A stretch of DNA of 64,000 nucleotides, from positions 26,796-90,795 of the forward strand of contig JAGVSM010001302.1 in assembly GCA_022494885.1 (NCBI GenBank), written 5' to 3'. The notes below the pieces were generated by a model. It worked only from the letters and a program-made list of their open reading frames with translations. It was not told the origin of the DNA and did not search any database. Positions 21,301 through 31,959 of this stretch are shown piece after piece. This stretch comes from Micrasema longulum. Lineage: Eukaryota > Arthropoda > Insecta > Trichoptera > Brachycentridae. A program made the translations under genes and the position numbers. Positions within the stretch are counted from its first letter, which is position 1; each line of letters begins with the position of its first letter.

Positions 21301-22324
21301 AACAAATAAAAAAATATTGTGCAATTAACTTTTCTGGACATATGTAAGTGAGTTTTTAATGCGGTTTCAATTCGCTGTAATATTTCAAAAGCGATTAAAT
21401 CTGGCACTCATCAAACCGGACAGTTGGAGTTTTACTGTATCAATAAAGTTTTTTTTTTTATGCAACTGGTGCGTACTCAAATTTCGTTCATCTCCAGTTC
21501 CACATTTTATTTTCATCATACGTGGACTATATCTTGAATGTTAATTCAAACAATAAAACTTTGTTTTACGTACTGTGCGATGCTATTAATCTACGTTGGT
21601 TAAGAAAGTAATAAACTTGATAAAATTCTCAACTAAAAATAAAAATAGGACCAATTCTATAACAATAAACCCTTCATTCTCCTGAGTGGGTACTCAAAGA
21701 ATTTATAGCCGTGTACAAATTTGTACTCTTAATTACGCTAGCAATTAGTGTAAAACCTCGCTGAGACCCTCCCGACAACCCAGTAATTAGGCAAACAGTT
21801 AATTCCAAACCATTTTGTAAAAATGTTTTTGAGTCTTAACGAGAACGCCAAAATAAGTTAAGGTTGAACTATTATCTTTTCTGTACGAAACAACTAAAAA
21901 TAAGAGGCTTTGCAGTTCCGTTGATTTATTATTTCATACAATTATCGAAAATTATTAATAACGATTGTGGTTTTTAAAAATTTAATTACCATACTAATTA
22001 ATCGATGGAGTCAAAGGACTGAAAATTGAGTAATTGTTGAAATAGGTTCATAACTGAATATTATGTCCTAGAAACTGTCGTAAACAGTTATTTGAAAATT
22101 ACAGCTCGTTGTTAAATTAACTGGGTTTTTTTGTAAAATAAAAAAATATACTTTTTTTAACATTAAGTATTTAATTCACACCTTACAAATTACTCTTTTA
22201 TTTATTTAAAAAATATGTAGATGTATTTTTTGTAATCTTTAAATAAACATTTTCACATCGGATTTGGAAAGTAAAATTTGTGTAAATATGCTGGATTTTT
22301 ATACAAAAAATATTTATCCTTACA
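21301..22324. other. no gene or repeat recognised
   Basis: AT-rich; no frame with a domain and no shared repeat seen. Confidence 0.45.
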
Positions 22325-23060
22325 ATTCGAAGAAAAAATTATAATAATAATTTAATAATAATCAGACTTTATTAACAAAAATTATAATTTCTTTATCTAC
22401 TACAATACTTAGGTCAGATTTTTCTGGATTATCTCTAGTCTGCCAAACTAAGTACAACCTTTTTTAAGGCAGACGTTTTTATGCAAAAATAAACAATAAC
22501 ATGACTACCTTTTAGTTAATTTATTATAGATACAGTAATACAATATTTAAACATACCGTTTATTATTTCAGAATGTTTTTTAGTAGGTTTTCCGATTTTT
22601 CTCTACCTAAATCCAGCAACCATTTTATTACTTATTTATTTAATTTAATTTGGGTCATGGTTTTATAATGTTTGGTAACATATTGAATATTTTGGGACCC
22701 AGAAATCTGATTTTTTTTTGCCCGAATTTAGAGTATGTGGTAGACCCCATGACCCATTCTTTAGTTTGACTTCTGGTTGGTGTGGGAGTGGTCCTTTTGG
22801 GATTTGGTAGAATAATTTGCTTTCACAAACATAATTATTCAAGATATATATAATTGCCTTATATCTAATATATCGAATTCTTTGAACAACTTGACGCTGG
22901 GATACCCGAAGGGCTTTTTAGAAATTATTTTAAAAATTGATTTTGAGCAGATTCGAGAGGTTTTAATGTTGATTTATTAGTGCCTCCCCATCCTATTATG
23001 CCATAAGTTTTATTTGAGTTACATAATATATAATAGTTGTTAAAGTTAAATTATACGATT
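22325..23060 (-). pseudogene. RTN-D non-LTR retrotransposon C-terminus and 3' UTR
   Basis: The minus strand reads YGIIGWGGTNKSTLKPLESA and, after several breaks, TKEWVMGSTTYSKFGQKKIR, FLGPKIFNMLPNIIKP. These are the YG--GWGG and F-GP--FN-LP motifs of the reverse transcriptase C-terminal region. The 3' UTR (GGCAGACTAGAGATAATCC and similar) and the tail to 22325 match the + copy at 40880-41385. Truncated and frameshifted. Confidence 0.82.
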
Positions 23061-23183
23061 AAAAGTGATGCCAATACCACCATAAATCTGTTTTACTGTA
23101 TAAAAAAGAGTACGAGAACCTATAAAACACATATTAGAGAATTACAGCACAAAATACCCAAGCTTCATATAAATCACATTTAA

Positions 23184-23266
23184 GTTTTTGTGTTTTAACC
23201 GGGAATCGAACCCGGAACCTTAGGGCGTGAGTCAAGCGTCTTTACTACTTGACCTCGGAGGCCACC
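23184..23266 (-). repeat. tRNA-like sequence (SINE head)
   Basis: The minus strand has a full T-arm, CCGGGTTCGATTCCCGG, and upstream CCTCCGAGGTCAAGTAG. The acceptor ends do not pair and the anticodon arm is poor, so a functional tRNA gene is unlikely. Confidence 0.5.
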
Positions 23267-23520
23267 TATATTAAGAAATGCATTTTGACACATTGCCTCT
23301 GTTACTCTAAAACTGATGTATTTTGTCTACTGTTATTTTATCTTGTATGCTCAAGTTACGGATTTATAATTTTTTTTTTTATGTATGCCAATGTTTTATG
23401 TTATTCATATACATATTGTTTTTTATTTTGTTTTGATACTTATATTTGTTTTGTACTTTGTTTAAGGCAGAATCCACTGAAACAGTACATAAATCAATCA
23501 ATTAAGTGTTCATATTAGAT

Positions 23521-24125
23521 TGAATTCATTTATTTATTTATTATATATACAGCCCAAGCCAATTACAAAAGTTACATGAACAAACATAAATACAAGAAAC
23601 TGAACAAAAAGAACATATAACTATGTAGGAAAGACACACGAGGGAAATACAATAATGGTATAAAATATATTAATAAAAACTAAAGACATAAAACTTCGAG
23701 CTAAACTATTACAATCCAACTTTATCCCACACTGTTTTAGTCGCGAAGAGATCTACGAAAAGCCGGAAGATCTATCCCAAAGAATTCCAAGTCCTGTGAT
23801 GAATTGACTAATCTATACATTCTGGACATTGGGGCATAAAACTAAAGTTGCTCTTAGAAGATTCAATAAATTGCAGATTTTGACTTCTGGTGACATGGTT
23901 GGGAACATGAAAAGAAATTGATTGAAACAGAAATTAAATATTTTGAAAATGCATATAAGGTCCATCTCAGTTCTACGTCTCTCCAATGAAGACAGATTAA
24001 GGGATTGCTCTATCTCAAAATAGGAATAATTACCCCTTTGTAATCCGAGCAACCATGCCACTTTTCTTAGAAAATGGTGTTGGACAGACTCGATATGGTC
24101 AATATGAGTCCTTTGACAAAATACA
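23521..24125 (-). pseudogene. RTN-E retrotransposon C-terminal fragment and 3' end
   Basis: Reads HIDHIESVQHHFLRK, then AWLLGLQRGNYSYFEIEQSL, NLSSLERRRTEMDLICIFK, matching the IESVQ--F-R...L--RR...L--L-K-- motif of Jockey-like ORF2 ends. Later parts are frameshifted. The 3' UTR runs to lower coordinates and ends GGCTTGGGCTGTATATATAA plus (TAAA)n at 23521. Same family as 18265-18790, in opposite orientation. Confidence 0.85.
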
Positions 24126-24429
24126 TCATTTTAACTTTACATATTACATTACATTACATATTTTAATATAGTTAAAATTAAATTTAATATTTGTCTTTAT
24201 TTGATCCTTTTTCGTCTTAAATATTATCTTTACATTTTCTGTGTAAGTTAATTAATTTAAACCGAGCGTTTTTGTTGTTTTATATAAATCTGTAGTTCTA
24301 GTATTAGATCAAAAATTTTAAATTAATCATTCAAAAATGACAATTAGTCGCAGTGTATTCGAGACATCCCAAAATAAAGACGTTATCTAACTGGCCGAAC
24401 TGTGATCTGATAGTGTACCATTGTTTCAG

Positions 24430-24533
24430 AAGAGAGCCTCGCCGAATTGCAGCAGGGGTCCAGCACCAGCGGCCCTCCGACCTTCCTCATCTTCCTATCG
24501 GCCCTACTCTTCGCCGCGGGGGCCCTCAGTTGA
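24430..24533 (+). CDS. candidate terminal exon encoding a GPI-anchor-like C-terminus
   Basis: Follows a good acceptor, TTGTTTCAG, ending at 24429. Taking two bases to finish the previous codon, 33 codons read ESLAELQQGSSTSGPPT then FLIFLSALLFAAGALS and stop (TGA 24531-24533). Small residues (GSS, TSG), a short polar spacer and a terminal hydrophobic run with no charged residues after it are the classic GPI-attachment signal; a type I membrane tail without cytoplasmic part is the alternative. Codons are strongly G/C-ending. GC-rich sequence continues past the stop to about 24630, where two other frames are also open but look less protein-like. Insect neural immunoglobulin-family proteins often end this way, but the gene is not identified. 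Confidence 0.5.
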
Positions 24534-24844
24534 GGTCCCAGGGACTATCGAAGCGCCGAGTACTGAACATCACCATCGCCGATATGAGAAGGAAATCTGT
24601 TTGAAGGGTACACGGCAAAAACGGGCGCATTAACAAAAAAAAATACATTAAAGGTTCACATATTTAATTAAATATTTTTTTAGTTCAATTAAAATATATG
24701 TTTACAAAAAAACACAGAAAAACGAACAAAAACGTTTTCTTAAATTAATAAAAAAGCTCTTTTCTTGAACGTATAAAAACGATATTTTTGCAGCAATCGT
24801 CGCATCATGACTGCTGCGACTCCATATTCACTTAACTAATATTA

Positions 24845-24962
24845 GTATATTATAACTTACTGACTTTTTTTGTCTACTGGTTTCGAGACGTACCCGCCTC
24901 TTTGTCAAGACACTCGCTATACCAACACGCGAGTTCTAAAATACACTTTCACATCTATCATC
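24845..24962 (-). mobile_element. HR arm (minus), left half of a foldback
   Basis: The minus strand reads GAAAGTGTATTTTAGAACTC, GTTGGTATAGCGAGTGTC, TTGACAAAGAGGCGGGTACG, TCTCGAAACCAGTAGAC and AAAGTCAGTAAG. Pairs with the plus arm at 25866-26035. The foldback is now filled by mariner fragments. Confidence 0.75.
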
Positions 24963-25320
24963 ACCGTAGTATGCGAGGAGGGACCCAAAAAAAACGTGAA
25001 TTTCGTCATTACTTCTTTATTTTTTAATATTTTTACAGCAAATTTTTATCACCTTCAAAGTGTTCTCTCTTGACAACAACGCATCTCTGCAAACGATCCT
25101 TCCGTTGTTCAAAAAAAATAATAATTTACTTATCGGGATGTTCTTTAGGCCTTCCAGTGATTTTTGTTTTAAATCCTCTATAGAGGCAAAACGCTTTCCT
25201 CTCGAGTCTAGGGAACAAAAAAAAGCACAGGGGCTAGATCCAGTGAGTAGGGGGGTTGAAAATTGGTGTCATGCCATTTTTGGTCAAAAACAGCTTTGCA
25301 GATCAGGGCAGATCTTTGGC
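24963..25320 (-). pseudogene. mariner transposase, C-terminal part (minus copy)
   Basis: The minus strand reads FLTKNGMTPIFNPPYSLDLAP, the region of the third catalytic acidic residue (PYSPDLAP in the family), at about 25235-25310. After a break it reads KRFASIEDLKQKSLEGLKNI. The terminal GGGTCCCTCCTCGCATAC near 24968-24985 is the likely inverted-repeat end. Only the 3' third of a mariner is present. Confidence 0.8.
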
Positions 25321-25665
25321 GCACAAGCGATTGGTTCTTCCATCATGACAACGCGCCGGCCCACACCGCTTTCTCCGCAACCCTGTTGTTTATGTTCGTA
25401 TTTTTTTTTTGCTCCCCTAACTCAAAAGAGAAATAAGAGGAAAGCGTTTTGCCACTGTAGAGGAGGTAAAACAAAAATCGCTGAAAGGCCTAAAGAACAT
25501 CCCGATGAGTGAATTTAAAAAATGTTTTGAACGATGAAAGGATCATTTGCAGAAGTGCGTTTTGGTCAAGTAAAAATAATTTGAAGGTGATCAAAACTTG
25601 GTGTAAAAATATTAAGAAATAAAGAAGTTATGACGACATTTCTGTTTTTTTGGGTACATATTATT
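25321..25665 (+). pseudogene. mariner transposase, C-terminal part (plus copy)
   Basis: Reads WFFHHDNAPAHTAFSA (25332-25380), containing the second catalytic Asp motif HHDNAPAH of mariner transposases. It then jumps to RGKRFATVEEVKQKSLKGLK, NIPMSEFKKCFER and FEGDQNLV. The segment with the third catalytic residue is deleted between them, so the enzyme is dead. It lies head to head with the minus copy and ends GGGTACATA. Confidence 0.85.
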
Positions 25666-25865
25666 TATGAAAAAAAATACCTACAGAGTTAAAGCGGGGT
25701 GCAATCACCACCGTGTCCAAACATGCACTAAAATTGTATTAATAATATTTACTGGTATATTGAAGAATAGATGGGAGTGGATTGGAAATAACAACTTTAA
25801 CTCAGCATGTAATTTGTGTATTTTTTCAATAATATTTTATATCCTACAGTGATAGTAAAAGGTAA

Positions 25866-26035
25866 AGTGTATTTTAGTTTTTGCATGATGGTGTAGTGAG
25901 TGTCCTGATGAAGAGAGAGGTATGCCTTAAAATCGGGAAACATTAAAAGTCGATAAGTGCTTATATACTAATATTGACTAAAATTAGTAAAGTTATTTAA
26001 CCACAAAGTTTATGATTTAAACATAAATAATAACA
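25866..26035 (+). mobile_element. HR arm (plus) with an intact CTGATGA core
   Basis: GTAAAGTGTATTTTAG, GAGTGTCCTGATGAAGAG, AGGTATGCCTTAAAATCGGG and AAAAGTCGATAAGTGC, ending ACCACAAAGTTTATG. The first core half is a perfect CTGATGA; the second half reads TAAAA instead of GAAA. Confidence 0.72.
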
Positions 26036-26989
26036 TATTTACTTCCTACAATTTGTCAGACAGGTTGACAAATTTTGGTGGTTTCGAATATTTTATTCTA
26101 TTAAACTCTGGAAAAAAAATGGCATTAATTAACTTTCCAAACACTAAAAGTGAAAAAAAAACTGAATCTCGAATTCCTGAGGGATACCAGAAATACCCTA
26201 GCCAAAATGCTAGGTATACGACTCAAAAAAGTGTCGTTGTAATTGTCATGGTAGTGTTCAAAAAACTGTTTCTAAAAAATATTTCGATTTTTCTGCAACA
26301 CTTTTTTTTATAAAATACTGTTGGATGCTATATAGCATGGCGCTGCTTTCTCCGCGACACGTTGAATCACACTGATTTAAAATCTCGCAACGTGTTAGCG
26401 CAACGGTGCGGCGCAATTCAGCTTTTTGTGGTTACGACTGGAAATTCGCGCCCAAAGAGAATTTTTTTTCTATATTATAGGAAATGATTATGAAATAAAT
26501 GATATTAATGTAATGATCAACAAAATGATTATTGCAAAAATATGCTACCTGGATACCCTTCTTAGGCCCGGAAGGATTAATATCTCGAAAGTCAAAAAAA
26601 TGCAATTAACCTGTTAAGCCGTGTTCTCTTCATTAATTATTTATTAAATGAAATGTTTGACATATGTTTTATAGTTAGTTTGTTATATCGTAAGTTATTA
26701 TATTGTATGTTAAGTATTACAAATTATTAATACATGATTGTGATCACAAATACTGTTTGTGTTATAAACATGCTTTTTATAAATAAACGTTTTGAAAAAA
26801 TACATAAATTGGTGTCATCTGTTTATTTTTGTTTAACCCACGGCCAAAAAACTTTTTTTTTGTATGTTGCAACGTTATTACTAAATTGTATCTATAAGTT
26901 GTGAACATAACTTGTGTTTGTTTTCTCCAAATGAAGATGTATTGACAAAAAAAATACAACGAATTAGTCAATAATATACTCTCCTTCAT
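26036..26989. other. no gene recognised
   Basis: A moderately GC-rich patch near 26335-26460 and AT-rich rest; AATAAACGTTTTG near 26782 could be a retroposon end. No frame with a known domain. Confidence 0.4.
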
Positions 26990-27210
26990 TATTTTATAAC
27001 AAATTAGTCAATAATTCGTAGCACCTTCGTCGTACAGTGCGCAAATATCGCGAGCCGCTTTGAAAAATGTATTTCTTCAATTGAACGCCCACGAGAAGAG
27101 GTATTAAAATGCTCGCTTTCCTCTACTTGACATTCCATTTTGAAGGCTTGTAATCAAATAAAAAATATATGTAACGTAAAAGCCAATACAACACCATTTT
27201 ATTTCAAATT
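26990..27210 (+). repeat. Rep-J, unclassified dispersed repeat
   Basis: AAATTAGTCAATAATTCG, CTCTACTTGACATTCCATTT, TGAAGGCTTGTAATCAAAT and ATGTAACGTAAAAGCC recur at 53870-54090 (+) and, inverted and rearranged, at 53617-53760. Confidence 0.7.
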
Positions 27211-27404
27211 ACATTTCGTCGCCGTTATATTTTCTCAGAAAATATTAAAATTCTAAACATGCCCAAAAAGGAATATACAAGAAAGAATCTAAAATTGTCC
27301 GTTTTGTATTTTTCTCTTTGTATCATTTATGATGGAAGGTATAATTACAAAACTAAGTAAAGAACTTCACTCATTTTTTTAAAGTTCAGTAATGGCGCTT
27401 TGTT

Positions 27405-27719
27405 TTAATTTTTTATTGATTTAACTTTTTGTACATAACGTAAATTGTGTATTGGCGAGCTTATTGCCAACTTCTCACAACCCACCAATAAAATAAACGG
27501 TTTATTTGTATAATTCAAGTTACGAATCGTATTCAAGTAAATCAGTTCTGTTATCGAATGGGAAAAAACAATACAAAGGAAAGAGAAAAGAGAAGAGATT
27601 AAGGAAAAGAAAGGAGATGTATCTTCAGACGTGATTTTAACAGAAATCCTGTGGTGACATATTTGAGTGGATGGGAGATGATTCCACAGTCGAACCGCAT
27701 GGACACTATATATATACAT
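27405..27719 (-). pseudogene. RTN-F non-LTR retrotransposon C-terminus and 3' end
   Basis: The frame gives YSVHAVRLWNHLPS near 27680-27715, the VRLWN-LPS motif of the reverse transcriptase C-terminal region, followed by the block corresponding to FK-RLK--LL in another frame. The 3' end GTTGGCAATAAGCTCGCC and TATGTACAAAAAGTTAAAT is shared with 59375, 63240, 63600 and 11610. Confidence 0.78.
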
Positions 27720-28640
27720 AATTTTTCTCGGTGGTATATAGGTGAGTTAGGACTATAAAGTACGATTAACAGAAGTGTGACGCAGTAATTCTCTCCGCTG
27801 TCTAATTTTGAGCCATTTCAGTTACCTACGATAATCAGAAATATGGTCATATTTCCTAGGACCAAAAATATACCTTATGCATATATTCTGAAGTCATTCA
27901 AGTTTATCAAGTTGCTCACAGCTTAAATTTGTCATGAAAACTTCAGCATAATCTAGAATAGGTAATGCTTGTACGAGTGAGCATTTAGAATGAATTAATT
28001 AAGCATCAATAAAAAGGTAAGATTTTTCTAAGTGTAAACTGAAAAATATTAGGCGACTTGATTAATTAGTATAAGATTGCCAGCATAGATGTTCATCCAT
28101 TAGCACTCCTAGATTTTTTTATGGATTTCCTGAATCGGATATAGGTACTATTAACATAAAGAGGATTAAGAGTAGATACATCTAAATTACCGAGCAATCT
28201 TCGGTGGGATTATGGCTTTCTCAAATAGTTTCTGTACCTACGTGAATGTCAAATAAAACACTCGAATAAAGGCAAAAGTGTAAAATTTATTTGCTATCAG
28301 CAGAAGAAAGAAAATAAAAGAAGAAGGTATAAGGAAATCAGCAAAAGCAGGAGAGCAGAAAAAAAGGAAAATTAAATATTTAAGTCAAAATGTCCAACCC
28401 ATGTTTTTGTGTTTTTTTTTTTTTTTTAGTTTAGTTTTAGTTTTGACTAAAACCTACCAGCCCACTTGTATCTTATAATACTATGAAAAACACTATAAAA
28501 AGCAAAAAAAGCAACGTTATTTCACTATTTCAAAAACATTATTATTTTGTGGTTTATTTCCTTTATTACTAAACTTTTAAGGTTTGTTTATTTTTTACAC
28601 TTATTTTTGTCCAAAAAATTTTGTACTGTAATAAAGCATC
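27720..28640. other. no gene or repeat recognised
   Basis: AT-rich. Sequence around 27780-28230 looks like decayed minus-strand retrotransposon but no motif could be read with confidence. Confidence 0.35.
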
Positions 28641-28895
28641 ATTATCATCATTCCCTTTCCGCACCTAATGGCGCATAGGACACCGCATTGGTAACCAATC
28701 GAAGCGTATCTTTATCATTTTTGATGCATGAAGGTAAGATGATTAGTCTTACGCTTTCGGTACCAGTCCAGGGACTATGAAATATTCTAGTGTGAAAACG
28801 CTCTTTTAAATAAATATTTCATTTCAACCATGCCGGGAATCGAACCCGAGACCTCTTGCATGGAAGGCTAACGTGCTGACACCACGAGACCGAAA
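28641..28895 (-). mobile_element. SINE-2 copy, near full length
   Basis: Starts with the ATCATTATCATCATTCCC tail, then CCGCACCTAATGGCGC, GGTACCAGTCCAGGGACTAT and GGGAATCGAACCCGAGACCT (an intact B box on the minus strand). Confidence 0.9.
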
Positions 28896-28959
28896 AATAA
28901 AGCATACCTATTAAAAAACATTGTATTAAAAAAATTAAATAAAAAACCTTATTTTTAAA

Positions 28960-29180
28960 ACTTGCAACTCCGGGCGATATTCTTTTTGTATTTAACCTAA
29001 ATTATTCCGCTAAAATCTAAATGTTACTCAGTATTACTATGAAACAATAAACGTCATTTTGTGAATTTGAATTAAGAATACTTTGTGTTTTTGTAATGTT
29101 TTTAATCATACTTATATTTTGATATTTATCCATATGAAATTGAATCAATGGACAATGTCCGTAAATAAAAATATGAAAAA
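28960..29180 (+). mobile_element. possible Jockey-like retrotransposon 3' end
   Basis: GGACAATGTCCGTAAATAAA near 29150 resembles the RTN-E end GGACATTGTTCGTAAATTTG at 16217. No coding part is legible. Confidence 0.35.
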
Positions 29181-29259
29181 TATTATTTAAATTAAATATG
29201 CTATTCGAGGCATTGTGTCATTTATCGCAATTAATTTTTTTTCAAAGAAAAATAAATAT

Positions 29260-29412
29260 TTGCCCAAATATTTCAAAATTGGGATCAATTGCAACAAATT
29301 GTACACAACTCACAATTAAAAAATGGAAAGGAAGTTGGGGTAGAGTGGGGTCCGAATCCCCGATCTCTTATCCGTGAGTCTGCAACGCTAGGCACAGTTC
29401 CGCAATACGTCT
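29260..29412 (-). mobile_element. SINE-1 copy
   Basis: Contains ACAACTCACAATTAAAAAAT, GTTGGGGTAGAGTGGGGTCC and CTTATCCGTGAGTCTGC in the same order as 2055-2242. Confidence 0.85.
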
Positions 29413-30525
29413 GTTGTTGTTTATTATCTCAAAACATTATCACAATCCACTTTAATGATGTCTGTACTCTAAAACATTTCTTCAAAAAGCAGGTTTAATT
29501 AATAGTCTCTGGGTTTTAAGATTCCTTGCTAAACTTTTTATTCCTTGCACGGGAAAGAAAGTAAACAATGTAAGAATTGCGAGCAAACAGAGTAAATAAG
29601 TAAGTGCCAAAAATTGTTACTCCGTGTAAAATGCTTTCAGAAAAATTCTCCTGCGTATAACAGGCCATGTTTATTTGGCACGAAACTTTCTAAAAAGGGG
29701 TGGAGACGTTAAATATAAATGCACTTCTACATTGTTCTTCAACAAAAGCTTCCGCATTTAAAGCTTGCCATTTAGGGAAACAGGTTTTTTAAACATTTCT
29801 AAAATTTCGTTGGAAGCGGCATTATCAGGAATTTCATATAACCTTATTTGTGTGAAAATGTTTGTATTGAAAAAAGGCTTTTCAAATACCCTTAGTTTCT
29901 TAACTAAAATTAGAACCTGCAGAGTAAAACTAAAAGCAATCTACAAATAGTGTTTTAAAACGGTGCGAAGCACAAATTATTTATTTATTTGTGTATAATA
30001 TTATTATTACATTTCAAATTATATTACTTTTATGTGAAAGTTATAAGCAGGTTCCCATGTATACATTTGTTAAGAAAGTATTCATTGGAAGATTATTCCG
30101 AGTTTAAATTACTTAATTACAGTTATTTAGAATAACGTAGCTTACGATTGTCAAAAACTTAACTTGATCAAGTATACTTGCATGAAATTTATTTTTCTCT
30201 GATTTTACAAAGTAAGAATATTTAACATATAATAAAGAGCTTTAAAGACTAGACTGAACGTATTTGCTGGGAGCTGGCGACGTGGAAAAGAGAGCGATAT
30301 ATCTGATGTTTTTATGTTTTATCATTTTCGACAGCGTTCTTAGTGAGCAGTCCCACATTTCGTGCTACGCCGATGTTCAGCTACAAATGATAGTCTTATA
30401 GTATAAGTTAAATTAGTGAACATTGTGTAAAAGGTACGTCATATCAAACATAAGGAAAAGGATTCGATTCTAAATAAGCAGTACATTATCATTCTTAGGT
30501 CTTTATTTCAGTATCTCTATGATGA
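29413..30525. other. no gene recognised
   Basis: AT-rich; a less AT-rich patch at about 30240-30420 has no convincing frame or splice pair. Confidence 0.4.
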
Positions 30526-30529
30526 TGAT

Positions 30530-31020
30530 GTTTGGATAATTTATATAGCGCCATTTTTGTGAAAATCACCTCAAGGGCGCTGTACAATAAATAAATATCC
30601 CAACACGTCTTGCAGCTACAGAGCGCATGGACGGTTGGGATTCTAGTTCCTCGTCTCCAATTATGATATACTACAATTATGATATTTATGAGCTAGATAA
30701 CAGAACGTCTTGCAGCTACAGAGCGCATGGACAATAATAAATCTATCCCCTATTTACATTTTTATTTTTTAAATTTTTATTTGACGATGAAGTTTAGAGT
30801 TTAAGTGATATTTTAAAAACGAAATAAAAAGCAAATTTATAAAATTATAAGTTAGATAACAACAAGTCTTGCAGCTACTGAGCGCATGGACGGTTGAAAT
30901 TCTAGACCCCATTTACTAAATTTAGATATTTGTTGGTTGATAACATTTACATAATATGATAAAAAATAATATGATAGCTAACATCACAAAAAGTCTTGCA
31001 GCTTCAAAACGCATCGACAA
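30530..31020 (+). repeat. four spaced copies of a 28-bp motif
   Basis: The motif CGTCTTGCAGCTACAGAGCG plus CATGGAC occurs at 30605-30632 and 30705-30732 (identical), 30864-30891 (AAGT start, one change) and 30991-31018 (several changes). Two are followed by GGTTG and ATTCTAG, and most are preceded by a TAGATAAC-like box. The block opens with TATATAGCGCCATTTTTGTG and AAGGGCGCTGTACAA, which recurs in decayed form at 45885-45945. Confidence 0.8.
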
Positions 31021-31134
31021 ATGGAATTTCAACATAATATGATAATAAATAAATAAATATTTATGTATACATGAATAAAAATACTACAACAGATAAGTAA
31101 AAAAAATTGACAAGGAAATGTTGCATATTAGATG

Positions 31135-31265
31135 CCCGGTCTAGGCATTTACAGGGCTTATAACCTGTTACTGGCTGGTTTAAGTGGCAATTGTATGTTA
31201 ATCTTGAAAATCCCTTAGTGGGTGAAATTCAGTCGTTGTTTGAAAACATTTAGAGAAACTCTAAA
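31135..31265. repeat. R380 fragments, forward then reverse
   Basis: GTCTAGGCATTTACAGGGC and GGCTGGTTTAAGTGGC forward, switching near 31200 to the reverse GGGTGAAATTCAGTCG. An inverted junction with most of the unit lost. Confidence 0.7.
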
Positions 31266-31940
31266 TATTATTGATCTGGAAACATATATCTTGTATTCAC
31301 AATACAATTTACCATACCTATTGTAAAATAATTTGTTGTAATTTTTAATTAATTCAGCGCAAGATTTCCAAATTTTTCTTGGAAAAAATCTGGTAACAAC
31401 CTTCAAACGAATAAACTGAAGGGTTATATCGATATATTCAACGTGGTCCAAACATTATTAATAAGGAAGTATTACTGAAGTACATTTTAGTAATCTGTTA
31501 ATTTAATTTCTAAATAAAACCTCACCAATTAAATATGAATTAACTTATAATTACATTCCTAATGCCGGCAATAGACCACCTTTGAGCTGCTTTAAGGGTT
31601 CTTATTTGATATTTTTTTAGGTGTTTTAATACTTAGTTCCTTAGTTACCATCTTACGTTTCTATATTTGCATAAGGAATATTTAGAGTTGTATCAGAATA
31701 TTTTCCATTGAAATAAATCACTATGCTTTTAAAATTAATTCAATCCATCCGGAAACATAGTTATGATTTTTTTAAATCCTCTTGATTTCAACCTTGCCCT
31801 AATATTTCGTTCGTCCCTAGCATCTAACATAAGGGTCTTCTCAGCCAGACAAGCTGGTGCTAAGATATCAGATAAAGGGAAAAATACAGGACACTGTACT
31901 TATTTTTTTTTTGTAAAATAAATTTAACAATAGCTTAAAA
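31266..31940. other. no gene or repeat recognised
   Basis: AT-rich; a 78-residue minus frame at 31215-31451 overlaps R380 and has no domain. Confidence 0.4.
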
Positions 31941-31959
31941 TAGATTGAGTTTTTCCACT

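Noticed and set aside
23184..23266. possible true tRNA gene
   Set aside because: Good T-arm but no paired acceptor stem and a poor anticodon arm; better seen as a SINE head.
25060..25512. 150-residue plus frame
   Set aside because: Runs out of frame across two inverted mariner fragments; the real similarity is in other frames.
29289..29498. 69-residue plus frame
   Set aside because: Antisense reading of SINE-1.
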